Shown: positions 1 to 10,799, numbered from the stretch's first letter. The stretch: DNA of 49,757 nucleotides from Zygnema cylindricum (GCA_037447655.1 JBBHKE010003487.1:1-49757); one strand, 5' to 3'. Program-made: numbers and translations. Notes: a model not told the origin generated them from the sequence alone.

Positions 1-2202
1 AGCTCGGCGTACATGGCGCCGGAAATCGTGACGGGACAGGAGTACGGATACGAGGCGGATATGTGGAGCTTGGGAGTCGTGATATACATTGCACTTTCGG
101 GTAGGAGAAAACTTAGTCTCCCTATTCTCTCTCTCTATCTCTCTCTCTCTCTCCCTCGCTTCTCCTCTCTCCCCCTTTGGCTCCCTCTCTCCCTCCTCTT
201 CTTCCCTCCCTTCATTCCCCTCTCGCCCTCTTTCTCATGGATCGTTTCTTTGCTTTTTTACCCTTTCTCCTTCCTTGCTCATTCTTTTCCCGACACTTCT
301 TTTTATAAATTTTCCTCTCTTTTCTCTCCCTGCCCCTTTTTAATTTAAATTTATGCTATTTTAGGACCGACTCAACGAGAAAAAAATGAAATACTTTTTT
401 TTTTCTTTCCTTCCGCCCTTTCCCTCTCCTTTTCCTCCAACTTCATTCAGTTTCCCCTCTTCCCCCTCTCTCCCTCAACTCTCCTTCTCTTCTATTTTTG
501 CTTTCTCTCTCCTTTTCCGCTCTCCTTTCTTCTTCTCCTATCTCCCTCTCCTCTTCCCCTCAATTCCTCTCCTCCTCCCCTCTCCTTTTCCCCTCTCCTC
601 TTCCCCTTTCCTCCTTTTCTTCTATCTCTTCTTTCTCTCTCCTATTTTTCTCTCCTCTTTTCAACTACTATTTTTCTCTCCTATTTCTCTCTCCTCTTCC
701 GCTCTACTCTTTCTCTCTTTTTTTCTTCTCCTCTTTTCCTCTCCTCTTCCCCTCTCCGCTTCCCCTCTCCTCTTCCCCTCTCCTCTTCCCCTCTTCTTTA
801 TTCCTCACTTCCCTTCTTCCGTTCAGGATTCATGCCATTTTGGGGAAGAGATAACGACGAAACTTTTACGAGTATTTGTATGACAGAGGCGAATTATACC
901 CACCAACCGTGGCCGTTGATTTCCGACGAAGCGAAAGATCTCGTGAAAAAGTTACTAAACTCAAATCCAAAAGATAGATTATCAGCTTCTTCGGTTCTTT
1001 CTCACCCTTGGATTAAAAAATATAATATTTTTCCCAATTCGGGTCCTTCACCAAGAACTCCATCTCCTCGATCTCCTTGTACGGCTTTCCCTCCTCTCCC
1101 CGAATCTCCTCCTCCACTCCCTCATTCTCTCCCTTCTCCCCATTCTCTCCCTTCTCCCCATTCCCTCCCTTCTCCTCTCCCTCCTCCTATCCCTCCCATG
1201 GTTTACGAATTCGGAGAACCGTCACCACGAAAATTCGGAAGCAAAATATGTTTTAATTCTCCGGGTTTGATTTCGACTCCGAATTTGAAACAGAGAGACA
1301 ATAATAATAGCAATAATGGCAGCATCAATCAGTTTTCCAATTTATTTCAAAGAAATGGGAACTCCGAGACTCGAAATTCGAACAATAGTTCGATCAATAA
1401 TTCGAAAGTCGAGACCCAAAATTCGATCGAAAAGTTAAAATGTGCGTTGGTGATTCCTCCTCGACTCGCTCTCGAATTCGGTTTTAACGTTTCGGATCAA
1501 AATCCTTCCTCTCCTTCAAAACTTATTTCTCAAACTTCAAATACAAACGATTCATCGCAAACTAATAGCAATAATAATAATACTTATAATACCGCCTCTC
1601 TCTCCTCCTCCTCCCCTTCCTCGATCCATCATTCGAAAACTTGCGATGTCTCTCAACTTTCTCATACCAAGTCTCGAATTGGAAGTATAAGTGAAAGGAT
1701 CTCTCCCTCTCCACCCTTCGACTGTTACCCAAATTCTCTCTCTCCTCGTCCGAATCGCACTGACGGACTTCCGAAAGAAAGAAACCAAGAAAGAAAAAGT
1801 TCCTTTGGAGGAGGGGGAGGAGTAATTTCAAAACAAAAGTTGTATGCTTTGGAGGAACTTCGGAGAATAGCGTTGGAACTGGGTTATGAAATCGAGGTTA
1901 AAGAACTAAAAAATCCACAGGGAGAGAGGGAGAGAGAGGAGAGAGAGATGGAGCGAGACAGGGAGCGGGAGAGGAAGCGAGAGAGGGAGAAAGAGACGGA
2001 GAGAGAGAGGGAGAGAGACAGGGAGAGAAAGAGGGAGAGAGAGGAGAGAGAGAGGGGGAGGGAGAGAGAAGGGGGGGGAGAGAAAGTGAGGGAGAGAAAT
2101 TTTAACTGTTTGTCTTGTGCTGCCACTGAAGCTGTGGTTGGGAGAAACTCTTGTGAGGAAACTTTACTTCCCCAACACAGTTTAGTTTGGGGTTTAATTT
2201 AA
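1..2202 (+). CDS. CAMK-like Ser/Thr protein kinase, C-terminal part (5' end outside window)
   Basis: A cytoplasmic-type Ser/Thr kinase that would transfer phosphate from ATP to protein substrates. Exon 1 (to 100) encodes the activation-segment end (AYMAPEI, the APE motif) and subdomain IX (ADMWSLGVVIYIALSG). Exon 2 (827-2202) resumes in frame (phase 1, split Gly codon) with FMPFWGRDNDETF and continues through EAKDLVKKLLNSNPKDRLSA and HPWI, the CAMK-type subdomain X-XI block. The N-lobe, HRD and DFG motifs lie upstream of the window. The roughly 380-residue tail is low complexity: Pro/Ser-rich repeats (about 1060-1200), Asn/Ser-rich stretches, a probably helical segment (KLYALEELRRIALELGYEIE) and a long Arg/Glu repeat, ending at TAA 2200-2202. 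The exact CAMK subfamily cannot be told. The Arg/Glu tail might be partly intronic or UTR in the real transcript. Confidence 0.85.
101..826 (+). other. CT-rich spliceosomal intron of the kinase gene
   Basis: The intron has a GT donor (GTAGGA at 101) and an AG acceptor at 825-826. Splicing here joins two halves of a well-conserved kinase motif, so both boundaries are well supported. Almost all 726 bases are C or T on the coding strand, with runs of TCTCTC and CCTCTTCC. The long open frames read through this tract are an artefact of its composition. Confidence 0.85.
1919..2098 (+). repeat. GA-rich low-complexity tract coding Arg/Glu repeats
   Basis: About 180 bases are nearly all purine (GAGAGG, GAGAGA). 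In the kinase frame they encode an RERERE-type charged repeat. The opposite bias of this tract (GA) and the intron (CT) on the same strand is striking and recurs elsewhere in the window. Confidence 0.8.
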
Positions 2203-3789
2203 ATTACTTTTCTAAGGCTCTTAAGTTTACTTTTCTTTTAAGTTCAATTAAGTTTTTTAAGTTGAATTAAGTTTTTTAAGTTTAAGTTTCTTAAATTATA
2301 TTTACGTTTACTTATTTGTATTTAAGAGTCAATTCATGAAATAATAGATTTTGGTTAAAGTAGAGTGATCTGGGGATTTTCTTACTATTTTCTTATCGTA
2401 CTTTTTGTTTTTTACCATTTGGTATTGTTTTGGTTATAGTTTCAATGTTGTTTGAGTTTCAGTTTTAGTTTCAGTTTTAGTTTTTGGTTAACATCTGGTA
2501 GTTTTTTTTATGTATATTTTGTAATTTTCTTTTTTACTTGTTTATAAGTCTTATCTGTCGGAGAAAGGAAGTAGTAGAAGATTTCCTCTTCATTTCCTGA
2601 ATTTGTTTAAAGTAACCATTATAGTTCTTCTAAATTGAACTCGAAGAGATTTTTACTTTTTTATTTTTTGAAATTCGGTATGATTCTGGGATCTACTCAA
2701 AATCAGAAGTTTCAATTTTAGTTTCAGTTTTCAGGTTTTTCCCATATTTGGGAAAACTAAAAATGAGAAAGTGGAAGAAAAAAAAAATAGTGTTTTTTCA
2801 CGAAATATATGTTAATTTAAGGAGTTTTTTGAGGTTTGAATTTTAAATTTAAAAATTGATCCACAACCAAAAAAAGAAAAATGGACATAACTTTTGAACT
2901 TGAGTTTATCGACTTCAAGCTATTAAGTAAATGGATCCAAAGGGGGCTTATACTTCATATTGAAAAATAAACTCAAATCGTTTTTAGTGTTGCCAATAGG
3001 GACATTTTTCGGGCACTAAAACGACTTTCTTTTCATCGTTAGAGTTTTTTTTTTTTTTGTAGGGGAGCAATTAAAAAATGTTGGTCTCTCCTTTCAATTT
3101 TTAACTTTTATCGTTAACAGTTTGATTTTTCTTTTAAAGAGAAAGAAACTTATTTATAAAACTTGCAATGGGAAAACCATCAAAATTGTGACAAGAAAAA
3201 GGACAACGTCCACGGCTATTAGTTTTGATAAATTATTTCGGTTAACCCAAATTTACCTTTATTAATTTGACCTTTATTATAATTAACTGAAGTAAGCTAT
3301 TTGAAAATTTGGATCGGCCATTTCGAGTCAACCGAGGGTGACCTCCATGACGCACGGATGGATCCAAATCAAGTAATCGGGAGAGGAGGGGAGGAGAGGA
3401 GAGGAGAGGAGAGGAGAGGAGAGGAGAGGAGAGGAAAGGAAAGGAGAGGAGAGCAGATCATAGAAGTACAATTATCAAAAATGATAGAGGGGAAGGAAAG
3501 TAGTCCACACCAGATAGAGGCAAATGATTCAGGCTTCAGTTAATTTATTGTCAAGGAGTCACTTAGCAATGCTATGATGAACCACAAAGGAGATTACAAT
3601 ATATTGAAATAAATCTTGTAACTCCCAAGCTGATTTTTCTATTATCCCGTATACAAGCCTTCAATGTTTGTGTTTATCTGCGTGACTTGGTGACTACACA
3701 ATGTTTGTGTAACTTGTTTCCCTTGTCTATGGCTTTCTAATTTATAGTGGAGATACTAATGGAAATAATTCTCCAAAGATTGCGTTCTC
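2203..3789. other. Intergenic AT-rich sequence after the kinase gene
   Basis: No gene is recognisable. The first 300 bases are TTAAGTTT-rich and may be 3' UTR. An 80-codon open frame at 3301-3543 spans a microsatellite and resembles nothing known to me. Confidence 0.5.
3381..3454 (+). repeat. GAGGAGAGGA microsatellite
   Basis: Tandem GAGGA/GAGGAGAGGA units, interrupted near the end by GGAAAGG variants. Confidence 0.85.
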
Positions 3790-4320
3790 CTCCCAACGTC
3801 TCGCTTGTCGCTATCACTAAGCCAAATGGCGGAATTCGTCCCGTTGTCATACACCAATTTTGAAACCGTTTGGTGGCCCAAGTCATTTGCATACGATTAA
3901 ACCTGGAATTTCACACCACTTTTCGATACATCAGCTGGAGGGGGAGTACCCAGAGTGGGTTGTGAGGTTGTTGTCCACGACATTCGGGCTTTGTTGGATA
4001 TCCCTCCTCAGTTGTTGATTCTCTAGGTTTATGTCCAATGCCTTCAATAAGGTGGGTTGGGGTGTTATTTATCTGAGCTTATTATAGCTCATTCACAGAC
4101 TATCCAAATGTTACTTCTGTACGAGCCTTTTACATTATGACCAGCAAGCTACTTTTCTTGGTTGATGGTGATTTTGTTTTCCTTTCCTTCGCGACAAACA
4201 CTCGTCAGGGTGGCCCCACTGGGGGGACCTTCGTTCTTCGTTTCTCATTACCGCACCTTATGAGCTTCTATTGTTGCTTTCCTTACTCGCCTCCTCCCTT
4301 TAATGCCTAAAGGCACACAT
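3790..4320 (+). pseudogene. Decayed LINE-type (non-LTR) reverse transcriptase fragment
   Basis: Successive frames show pieces of a non-LTR retrotransposon reverse transcriptase. They include KPNGGIRPVVI (motif near 3830), GVPRVGCEVVVHDIRALL (near 3945), FMSNAFNKVGW (near 4030, the F-A-DFSNAFN-type palm block in which the catalytic Asp is now Met-adjacent), and RQGGPTGGTF (near 4205, the QGGPxGG-type block). The blocks come in the right order and spacing for this family but lie in different frames with several stops, so this is a fossil. No endonuclease domain, 5' end or poly-A tail could be identified. A full LINE ORF2 is several kilobases, so only the palm region remains. Confidence 0.6.
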
Positions 4321-4434
4321 ATTGTGAGTCGTATTGACAATACGGTCTTTACCCAAATAGACGATCTCCCCAAAATTCTTGATCCTTGCTTGACATTTAC
4401 TCTATTAAAGAGATGTTTCATGTAATAACTACAA

Positions 4435-4844
4435 TTGTGTTGTGTATCAAAAGCCCCTTTCCGATGTTCAATATGTACCTAATTTTTGGTACCCGATAAT
4501 CAATACACCGCTTCGGTAAATTGAGACGCTCAATATTGCAACATTTATTCGAAATATTGGCCGGTATCAAATGTATTCCATCGCGATATATCGAAGTGAC
4601 GTAAAGTCAAAAAAAAAATCAAATCCCCCCCCGCGCGTGGCGCTTCCTCAGTATGGGGGAAGGGCGGATCATCTATACGATTTACCCTGCTATTTACCGT
4701 ACTAAGCTGTACGGATGCCATCTACTACCGAATACACTGCGATATCGACCCCGGGGCGATATATCGAATCCTCTGATCATTCGATATTCGATGTATTGTA
4801 TCTCGAATTTATCTCGATAATTTTTTACCCGATACACAACACTA
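4435..4844. mobile_element. Family-B MITE copy (hAT-like termini), diverged
   Basis: Starts TTGTGTTGTGTATC and ends CCGATACACAACACTA, matching the terminal inverted repeats of the better preserved copy at 6140-7400. The interior is rich in CGATATATCG-type words, as in the other copies. At about 410 bp it is shorter than the 0.77-kb copy, so it looks internally deleted. The flanks agree at only 5 of 8 positions, so the target duplication is not clear. Confidence 0.6.
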
Positions 4845-4849
4845 CACTA

Positions 4850-5062
4850 CGCCATTTATCGCTATTAGTGTTAATATTTGTTTTGCCACTCAAAACATAT
4901 GTTATCCGTACACATTTGTCCGATTTTCAATTTGAGACCGCAAATTGGAAGTTGGGATTCTTTTAAATCGCAACCGTTGGATCCTTCAACTGACAAGTGT
5001 GTACGGAGTAAACACATTTTAAGTGGCGAAAAAAACATAAGCCCTAATAGCGATACACGGTG
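4850..5062. mobile_element. Family-A MITE copy, short
   Basis: Left end CGCCATTTATCGCTATTAG and right end CTAATAGCGATACACGGTG are inverted relative to each other and match the ends of the family-A element nested at 6142-6630. It is only about 213 bp, so it is a deleted derivative. TA precedes the left end; the right side reads CA. Confidence 0.5.
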
Positions 5063-5072
5063 CAATAACTAA

Positions 5073-5850
5073 GGGGTGCGTCTCCATGTACTTGTAACTT
5101 AGCAAAAAACTTTGTTTTTTAGTGCAGATCCGACGGACCCGAGTTTCAGACGTCCCTATGTGTAACAACAACATAGTTACTTAAGGGTGTGACGATGGTA
5201 TACACTGACAATGCCCGTGAAGGCTGTCAACGTCTACAATCTGTGATGACGCACATTTTTTTTCTAACTGCGTGTGACGTCGCATGAGTTTTCGTGACAT
5301 TATAGACGTACCGCTTTCCAGCCTGTGCCCTTTCACGGTTGAAGAAGATGCGATTTGCCTTTGCGTCGCCTGTCCGCTCGACGTGAAATGTCATCGGAAT
5401 CTTCAGATCCCTGGCGAAATAAATCCGTACTAGGCACAAACAGGCAAAACCAAACAAATTGTGTACTTTGCCTCGTCGTACCTGAACGCAAACGGACAAA
5501 ACAAAGCGAATAGTGCACCTTTCGCTGTCGCTTGAATTTGCTTGAAATTTTTGTAATTTTTTTTACACTTGCTAATACGTGTTCCTATTTCTTGTTCGAG
5601 AATACTTTGTTTTAAAACACATCGTCGCTTTGTTTTAAAGAAAAGTTTGAAGATGATGTTTTTTGGCGTGGTCGTGGGTCGAAGAACACAAGACGAAAAC
5701 ATGTAGTACATCCTAAATTCGATGATGACGCAAAATGTATTTCTCATTTTTTCTAATTTTATGTACGGTAGAAATTTACGCGGTACGGCTCTAAGTTTTA
5801 CAAGAAAATGACAGAAAAAAACCCTTACTTTGGCACATGGAGACGCACTC
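5073..5850. mobile_element. Family-D MITE, 778 bp, PIF/Harbinger-like
   Basis: Left end GGGGTGCGTCTCCATGT and right end ACATGGAGACGCACTC are inverted repeats. The flanks are TAA on the left and TTA on the right, both of the TWA class that PIF/Harbinger elements duplicate, but not identical. The subterminal part near 5760-5830 is shared, in opposite orientation, with a partial copy at 28422-28680. No transposase is visible, so it is non-autonomous. Confidence 0.6.
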
Positions 5851-5853
5851 TTA

Positions 5854-6131
5854 CGATTGTTGAAAGGCGGTAGGTTGTTAAATTTACCTGACTAACGGAA
5901 AGCAACAACTGGAAAACATGTGAAATCGTTCGGCTGCGCGTGACAAGTTGAGTCATTTGGACGGAGTCAGCGAAGACCGTCAAGTTTTGACATATTTGTA
6001 CGGATTTGGTACAATTTTGCTCGTTCACACGTGTGCGCTTGCAGCCAACCAAAATGACGTAAGCGATGATCATTGCCCTAAAAAAATACAATTTAAAGTA
6101 CGAAACGGCGAGCCTTCCGTTTACCCTAATA
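5854..6131. other. Spacer between MITEs
   Basis: No recognisable gene. There is a 63-codon open frame at 5948-6139 with no known motif. It ends where the next insertion starts. Confidence 0.4.
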
Positions 6132-6139
6132 GAGAATAG
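6132..6139. repeat. Left target-site duplication GAGAATAG of family-B element
   Basis: Identical to 7401-7408 on the far side of the nested pair. It is exactly adjacent to the TA that begins the family-B terminal repeat. Confidence 0.7.
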
Positions 6140-7400
6140 TACACCGTGAATCGCTATTAGCGTAATGAAATAGATAGCGTAATGAAACAATTAGCGTACT
6201 TTACGGTAAATTGTGTTTTTTCGGGTACACCATGATACTAATTTATCATGTACTCTAATTTGTAAACTGCTTTGTAAAAATTTTCAGCACATAATATGTC
6301 CACACTAAAACATGTATATGTACGAAACTGTTCAAATCGTACGCCGTCGCGTTTTTTTGACATCTGCGTATGCCGGAAAATATTTACGCAATTATATATT
6401 ATTATATTTTCTGTACTTTTAAGCTTAAAAATGTACGAAATAGTACAGATCTGGTTGTCCGTACACCACACTATTTAAAAGGGAACTCAATTACAGTTAT
6501 GAACCGCATTGAGCGGAGTACCTCAAATAACGTGCAAAAACATTTAGCGTACTTTATTCTATTTGAGAATTTGCCCAAAAAAAAGGGGTACCCCAATTAG
6601 CGTCATGTACGCTAATAGCGATTCGCGGTGTAGTGTTGTGTATCGGTAAGGATTTGCCGATAACCGATATGGGCCTTTTTTCGGGTATCCGATAATCGAT
6701 ATATTGGTACGATATATCGTTATCGGTGTTATCGCCGATAAATACCCGATATTTATCGGTTTTATCGGCGATAACACCGATATCGATAACTATTGGCGTT
6801 ATCTGTGAGGACCGTACAGATAAATGTACGGCCAGTACACTCAACTGCACGTGTTATTCACTTGACGCGCCGCGGACCTCCGATTTTGGTAAAAAAATCA
6901 CGATATTTCCTTCATTTTTCTTTTTTAAGGGGGTTTTACTTGGGTACCCCTTTCGGAATGTCCTTTTGATTGCTATTTTTTTTATAAATGTTAGTTAATG
7001 GCGGCAGTCTGAAAGATTTGTTCGTGTGCTTTGTTCGTCTGTTCGTTTGATTTTACAAATATACAATGTAATTTTTTTTTTTCGTTTCGGTACTATAAGT
7101 TTAGAACTAAAACTGCTATTTTAAATTTGTCAACTTTTATGTGTTGCGCTATCCGTAATAAATTTCAGTTAAACATCGTATGGAACAAATTCACACGTGG
7201 CATACCACGCTATACGAAGTAAATAGTATAATACAGTATATTATAAAGTACTATTATATGCATACTATATTTTTTAAGTTATTACCGATATGGAATTTGT
7301 TGGTCTCGGACCGATATATCGGGACCTCTAACTGTTCGATAACTGATAACTATCGGTATCGGTGTCATCGCGATAAATTTTTTACCGATACACAACACTA
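6140..7400. mobile_element. Family-B hAT-like MITE interrupted by a nested family-A MITE
   Basis: The right end TTACCGATACACAACACTA (7382-7400) is a perfect 19-bp inverted repeat of TAGTGTTGTGTATCGGTAA at 6631-6649. The 8-mer GAGAATAG lies at 7401-7408 and again at 6132-6139. The outer element therefore began at TA 6140-6141 and a second element inserted right after that TA, duplicating it (6631-6632). An 8-bp duplication and a TAGTG terminus fit the hAT superfamily. The interior has CGATATATCG-rich palindromic sequence and no transposase. Confidence 0.75.
6142..6630. mobile_element. Family-A MITE (TA target, Tc1/mariner-like), nested
   Basis: The left end CACCGTGAATCGCTATTAGC is mirrored by CGCTAATAGCGATTCGCGGTG-type sequence ending at 6630. 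A TA dinucleotide flanks both sides (6140-6141 and 6631-6632). A TA duplication is the mark of Tc1/mariner and Stowaway-type MITEs. The interior carries the block TCGTACGCCGTCGC near 6340, shared with another copy near 7970. It is 489 bp with no transposase. Confidence 0.7.
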
Positions 7401-7408
7401 GAGAATAG

Positions 7409-7763
7409 ACCGGCGAGCCCAAACAAGGGTCTCCCCGTTAAAAAGTACACTCACCCCAACGTTCCGTTATATTTTTTAACTTCACTGTACGGTCCGAAAC
7501 CTGACAAATAACGCGTCGTCAGTCCGTATTCTGTCTTCTTCCCGAAGATCTTTGACTGCCAAATATTGCGTCAGTCCTTGCGATTTGTTTTCTTTATGAA
7601 GATCTTTGCCAGCTGGCGTCAATGCTGTTATAATTTTTATTGGCTAGAATTTCCTGTAAGCTTGGGGTGCATTTGCCCCATCCTCGTCTATGACAATTGT
7701 GGTACAATAAACAAATTGACCAGAAAATTCAGAAACCGTCAACGTCACTGTTTGTCGTTAGAG
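7409..7763. other. Spacer, no gene seen
   Basis: Contains two short similar stretches (GAAGATCTTTG at about 7544 and 7598) and an ORF without known motifs. Nothing else can be supported. Confidence 0.4.
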
Positions 7764-7765
7764 TA

Positions 7766-8060
7766 CACCGTCAATCGCTATAAGAGTAAAGGAATAAATA
7801 GCGTAAAAAAAATTTAGTGTTATTAATGCTAATTGGGATTTTTTTTTTTTTGAAAAAAAACATACATACTAATTAATCCATAATTGTAATTTGGGTTGTC
7901 CCGAGTAATAAATACCCGCCGTTTCGATGTCCACAGTAGTACATGTATCCTTACAAAATCTGACAATTCGTACGCCGTCGCTCATTTTGGACCTCCGTAC
8001 GTGTCAGAATGTTTTCCGGCAGTTAAGCGTCAGCGCTATACTGTAAAGCGTTATACATTT
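7766..8060. mobile_element. Family-A MITE copy, 3' end missing
   Basis: After TA (7764-7765) the sequence CACCGTCAATCGCTATAAG matches the family-A left end. The block ATTCGTACGCCGTCGCTC near 7967 and the following GTCAGAATGTTTTCCGG match the interior of the 6142-6630 copy. No right terminal repeat is found before the family-C element at 8070, so the end is lost. Confidence 0.55.
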
Positions 8061-8069
8061 TAACAGTTA

Positions 8070-8775
8070 GGGCAAGGTTCCATTAGGGGAAAAATGACGT
8101 TGTTTACTGAAAGCCGTACTGTTTCGTACAGTGCCGTACCAAAGAAAAAAAAATGTCAGAAAAACAAGGCTACTGAATGAGGGATTTGATTCTCCACGTT
8201 TATGGGCGTAAACGTGGACCGTCGGATGCATTATCGGATACGCCGTCGTCTGACACTTTCAGTTCGCAACAAGTGACCCGGAGTAGGTCAATTCTCAGCG
8301 CCTGAACGAATACCGTCGTGCCTCGTGGAAAAGTGAACAAATATCCACGACGACCGCGCGACCAGATGGGTACACGTCGCATATGACATGTGCCTTCCGC
8401 CAGGGAGGATGCGAGGCCACCGGAAGCCGCAAGAAAATCTTTGACGGAAGATATTGTTTCACGCTTCTGTTGGTATCCACTAACCATTCTGACATTTTCG
8501 TACGCTTTTACATATCTTACGTTTCGTCCGCCCGTACATATTTAATTCAATACGTCGTACAAGTCACTTTTTACCTTTCGCTGGTACAAATATGTGGTCA
8601 CAATTTGCTCTCAGAGATTCTTTGAAGATTACCAGAATCGTATTCATCTATTACGTGAACCAATCAAAATGTGCCACGCAAAACAAATGTCGGTTACTGA
8701 CCCGACACAATGGAACGATCGCCTCAGTAAACGAATTTTTGACGTTTACAGAGAGCGCCTAATGGAACAACGCTC
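8070..8775. mobile_element. Family-C MITE copy 3 (PIF/Harbinger-like, TTA target)
   Basis: Starts GGGCAAGGTTCCATTAGG and ends CCTAATGGAACAACGCTC, which are imperfect inverted repeats. It is flanked by TTA on both sides (8067-8069 and 8776-8778). It shares interior blocks such as TGGAAAAGTGAACAAA and the following CCACGA.GACCGCGCG with copy 1 at 28727-29411. At 706 bp it has no transposase. Confidence 0.7.
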
Positions 8776-8778
8776 TTA

Positions 8779-9467
8779 CATCGTATTTAACGTATATTGC
8801 TTCAACAACTACGCAACGTTGTTTTATCAAAAATGAGGTTGGTTGTCCGTTGTAATGTTATATGTTTACATTAATAACGACTATTAACTTCAATATGTCG
8901 CATTTAAGAGAATATATTAGAGTTAATTAACTGTAAAATGTGTCTTAATTCTAATAAGGTTGCGTTCAAAAACTTCTTGTGAAACACTAGCCGAAATTAG
9001 CGTTAAAGTTAGCAGGTATTAGAGTTAATGTTAACTCTAATACAGTGACAAATGTAACCAAATATCAACCAGCTCATTTAACGCGTAATACGATTGGTCG
9101 CCCAAATTTACACGTGGCCTATTTCATATCCACGTAAATGATATGGTTGTAAAAATGAGTTGATAACGTCACATTGACCGCCTATCCTATCTGTGGCGGT
9201 TAAAAAAACGAACCGTACATTCAATAAGCCCAGTGGATCCCATGGGTCAGCCATGAAAATCGCTCGGCATATTATTTCACCCGAAACTGACCCAAATTTT
9301 TAAACATTCCCGCTCTCGTTTTACTTTTAAAAAATTTGGAGAGTTTGACTTTGAAAAAAAAAAATTGAAATTTCCAAATGTTCCCGCTCTCACTAATTCG
9401 TTTTAAAGATTTTAATGATATGATTTTGAAACACAATTTTAAAATTTAAATTCTGTACACCGAAACT
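8779..9467. other. Intergenic spacer with a short perfect palindrome
   Basis: No gene is seen. At 9016-9043 GTATTAGAGTTAA and TTAACTCTAATAC form 13-bp perfect inverted arms separated by two bases. Related ATTAGAGTTAA words occur near 8919, so this may be a worn MITE terminus. Confidence 0.45.
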
Positions 9468-9731
9468 TTGGGAAAGGGTTTCCGTCTATTTTTTCCCGCC
9501 ACCTCCACTTTCATTGCTATATATACATCTCATCCAACCAAACCATGGCACTATCTCATCAGCTTCTACACTTACATTGCCTTCTACATTTGGATTTGTT
9601 TTCTTCATATCCTTTCTTGTCCGCAATTGTTGTTTGTTTTCCGGAAATATGTGGCCCATCAATACAATGTTCGCAAAATATACGACGAGAAGCACCCTTA
9701 GGCCTGAAATTTCTCCATCGTTGTTGACGAA

Positions 9732-9926
9732 ATGGAGGGGAGCATGCCTAAACTTTCACCATCTCCGGTTGTTGAGGAAATGGAGGGTAGCGAGACTCAA
9801 GAACCCGATTTACCGAGTGAAGAAACGTCGAACGCAGAGCCCCTCGCAGAAGGAGCTTTAATCGGAGGTTTGGACCCTCCACGCGAAGACTACAGTGGCA
9901 TCTCAGTGTTGAGACAAAAAATCTAG
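9732..9926 (+). CDS. Possible small acidic ORF, unrecognised
   Basis: A 64-codon frame starts at an ATG and is rich in Glu, Ser and Pro (SPSPVVEEMEGSETQEPDLP). Its composition is more protein-like than its surroundings. An overlapping frame continues past the stop with NLARIHKDFSRASNQLDDCG to about 10060, which might indicate a frameshifted longer gene. The word CGAGTAATCAATTGGATGAT at about 9954 recurs near 38034. No family is recognised, and it may be a fragment of a mobile element. Confidence 0.25.
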   Translation: MEGSMPKLSPSPVVEEMEGSETQEPDLPSEETSNAEPLAEGALIGGLDPPREDYSGISVLRQKI

Positions 9927-10235
9927 CACGTATCCACAAAGATTTCTCGCGTGCGAGTAATCAATTGGATGATTGCGGATTCTTATGTCAACAGAGAGCA
10001 TTTACTCATTCCGAGGACTGTAAAAAAGTTTCCAGAACACTTTACGGGGGTGTATATGACACGTAAGAGTGTTTACCTTTTATCCTCTCATTTATGCCAT
10101 TAACCCCAGATGCACATGTTGTTTGTCGCGTGCTTCTTAAATTTGTTGTTAACATTGCCTCAAATTCATTCTTGTTATGCCTTTGTCCCCTCAACGACAT
10201 TTTGTTTATGCCTGTTTTCAATTATTCGTTTTGTT

Positions 10236-10545
10236 TTTTCTCTTCTCTTTTCTTTTTTTGTTTTTGTTTTTTGGTTTTGTTTTCAGTTTTAAGTTTTGTT
10301 TTCAATTTTCTGTTTTGTTTTATTTCTGCTCTTTTCTGTTTTTTGTTCCCTGGTTTTTTGTTTCTATTTTTTGTTTTCTGGTTTCTGTTTTTTGTCTTCT
10401 GGTTTCTGTTTTTTGTTTTCTTTTTTTTGTTTTTTGTTTTTTGTTTTTGTTTTCCGGTTTCGGTTTTGTGTTTGTTGTTTTGTATTTTCTAATCTCTGGT
10501 TTCTGTTTTCTGTTTTCTCTTTTCTATCGCTTGCTTCCTAATTCT
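10236..10545 (+). repeat. TTTTG/TTTTCTG-rich low-complexity tract
   Basis: Loose tandem units such as TTTCTGTTTTTTGT and GGTTTCTG repeat over 300 bases. Phe-rich open frames across it are compositional artefacts. Confidence 0.8.
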
Positions 10546-10746
10546 GTGGTCTAACTTGCTGAAAATTCATTCTTGTTATGCCTCTCTTGCCCCCAATCAC
10601 CCCACCTCCCCAACCTCTGAAAAGTATTTATCTTCTATAACGACCTTTAAAAAGATTAATTTAAAAGAAAAGAATTGAAAGAAAAAAAAGCAAAGAAATA
10701 AAAAAAGATGAAAAACAAAAAAATAGCAAAAATAGAAATACAAAAC

Positions 10747-10793
10747 TGTAGGATTTAGGGTTAGGGTGTAGGATTTGGGATTTAGGGTTAGGT
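10747..10793 (+). repeat. Short telomere-like run (TTTAGGG/TTAGGG units)
   Basis: GATTTAGGGTTAGGG and GATTTAGGGTTAGG occur twice in 47 bases. This is an interstitial telomere-like patch, too short and internal to be a chromosome end. Confidence 0.55.
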
Positions 10794-10799
10794 TGAATG

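Noticed and set aside
13-883. Long + strand open frames through 100-830 (Ser/Leu/Phe/Pro-rich)
   Set aside because: They read through the pure CT intron of the kinase gene. The splice sites join conserved kinase motifs, so these frames are compositional.
9468-9861. A 115-codon frame at 9514-9861 as a gene
   Set aside because: Composition is irregular, it overlaps other frames and no family is recognised. Only the acidic frame at 9732-9926 was kept, at low confidence.
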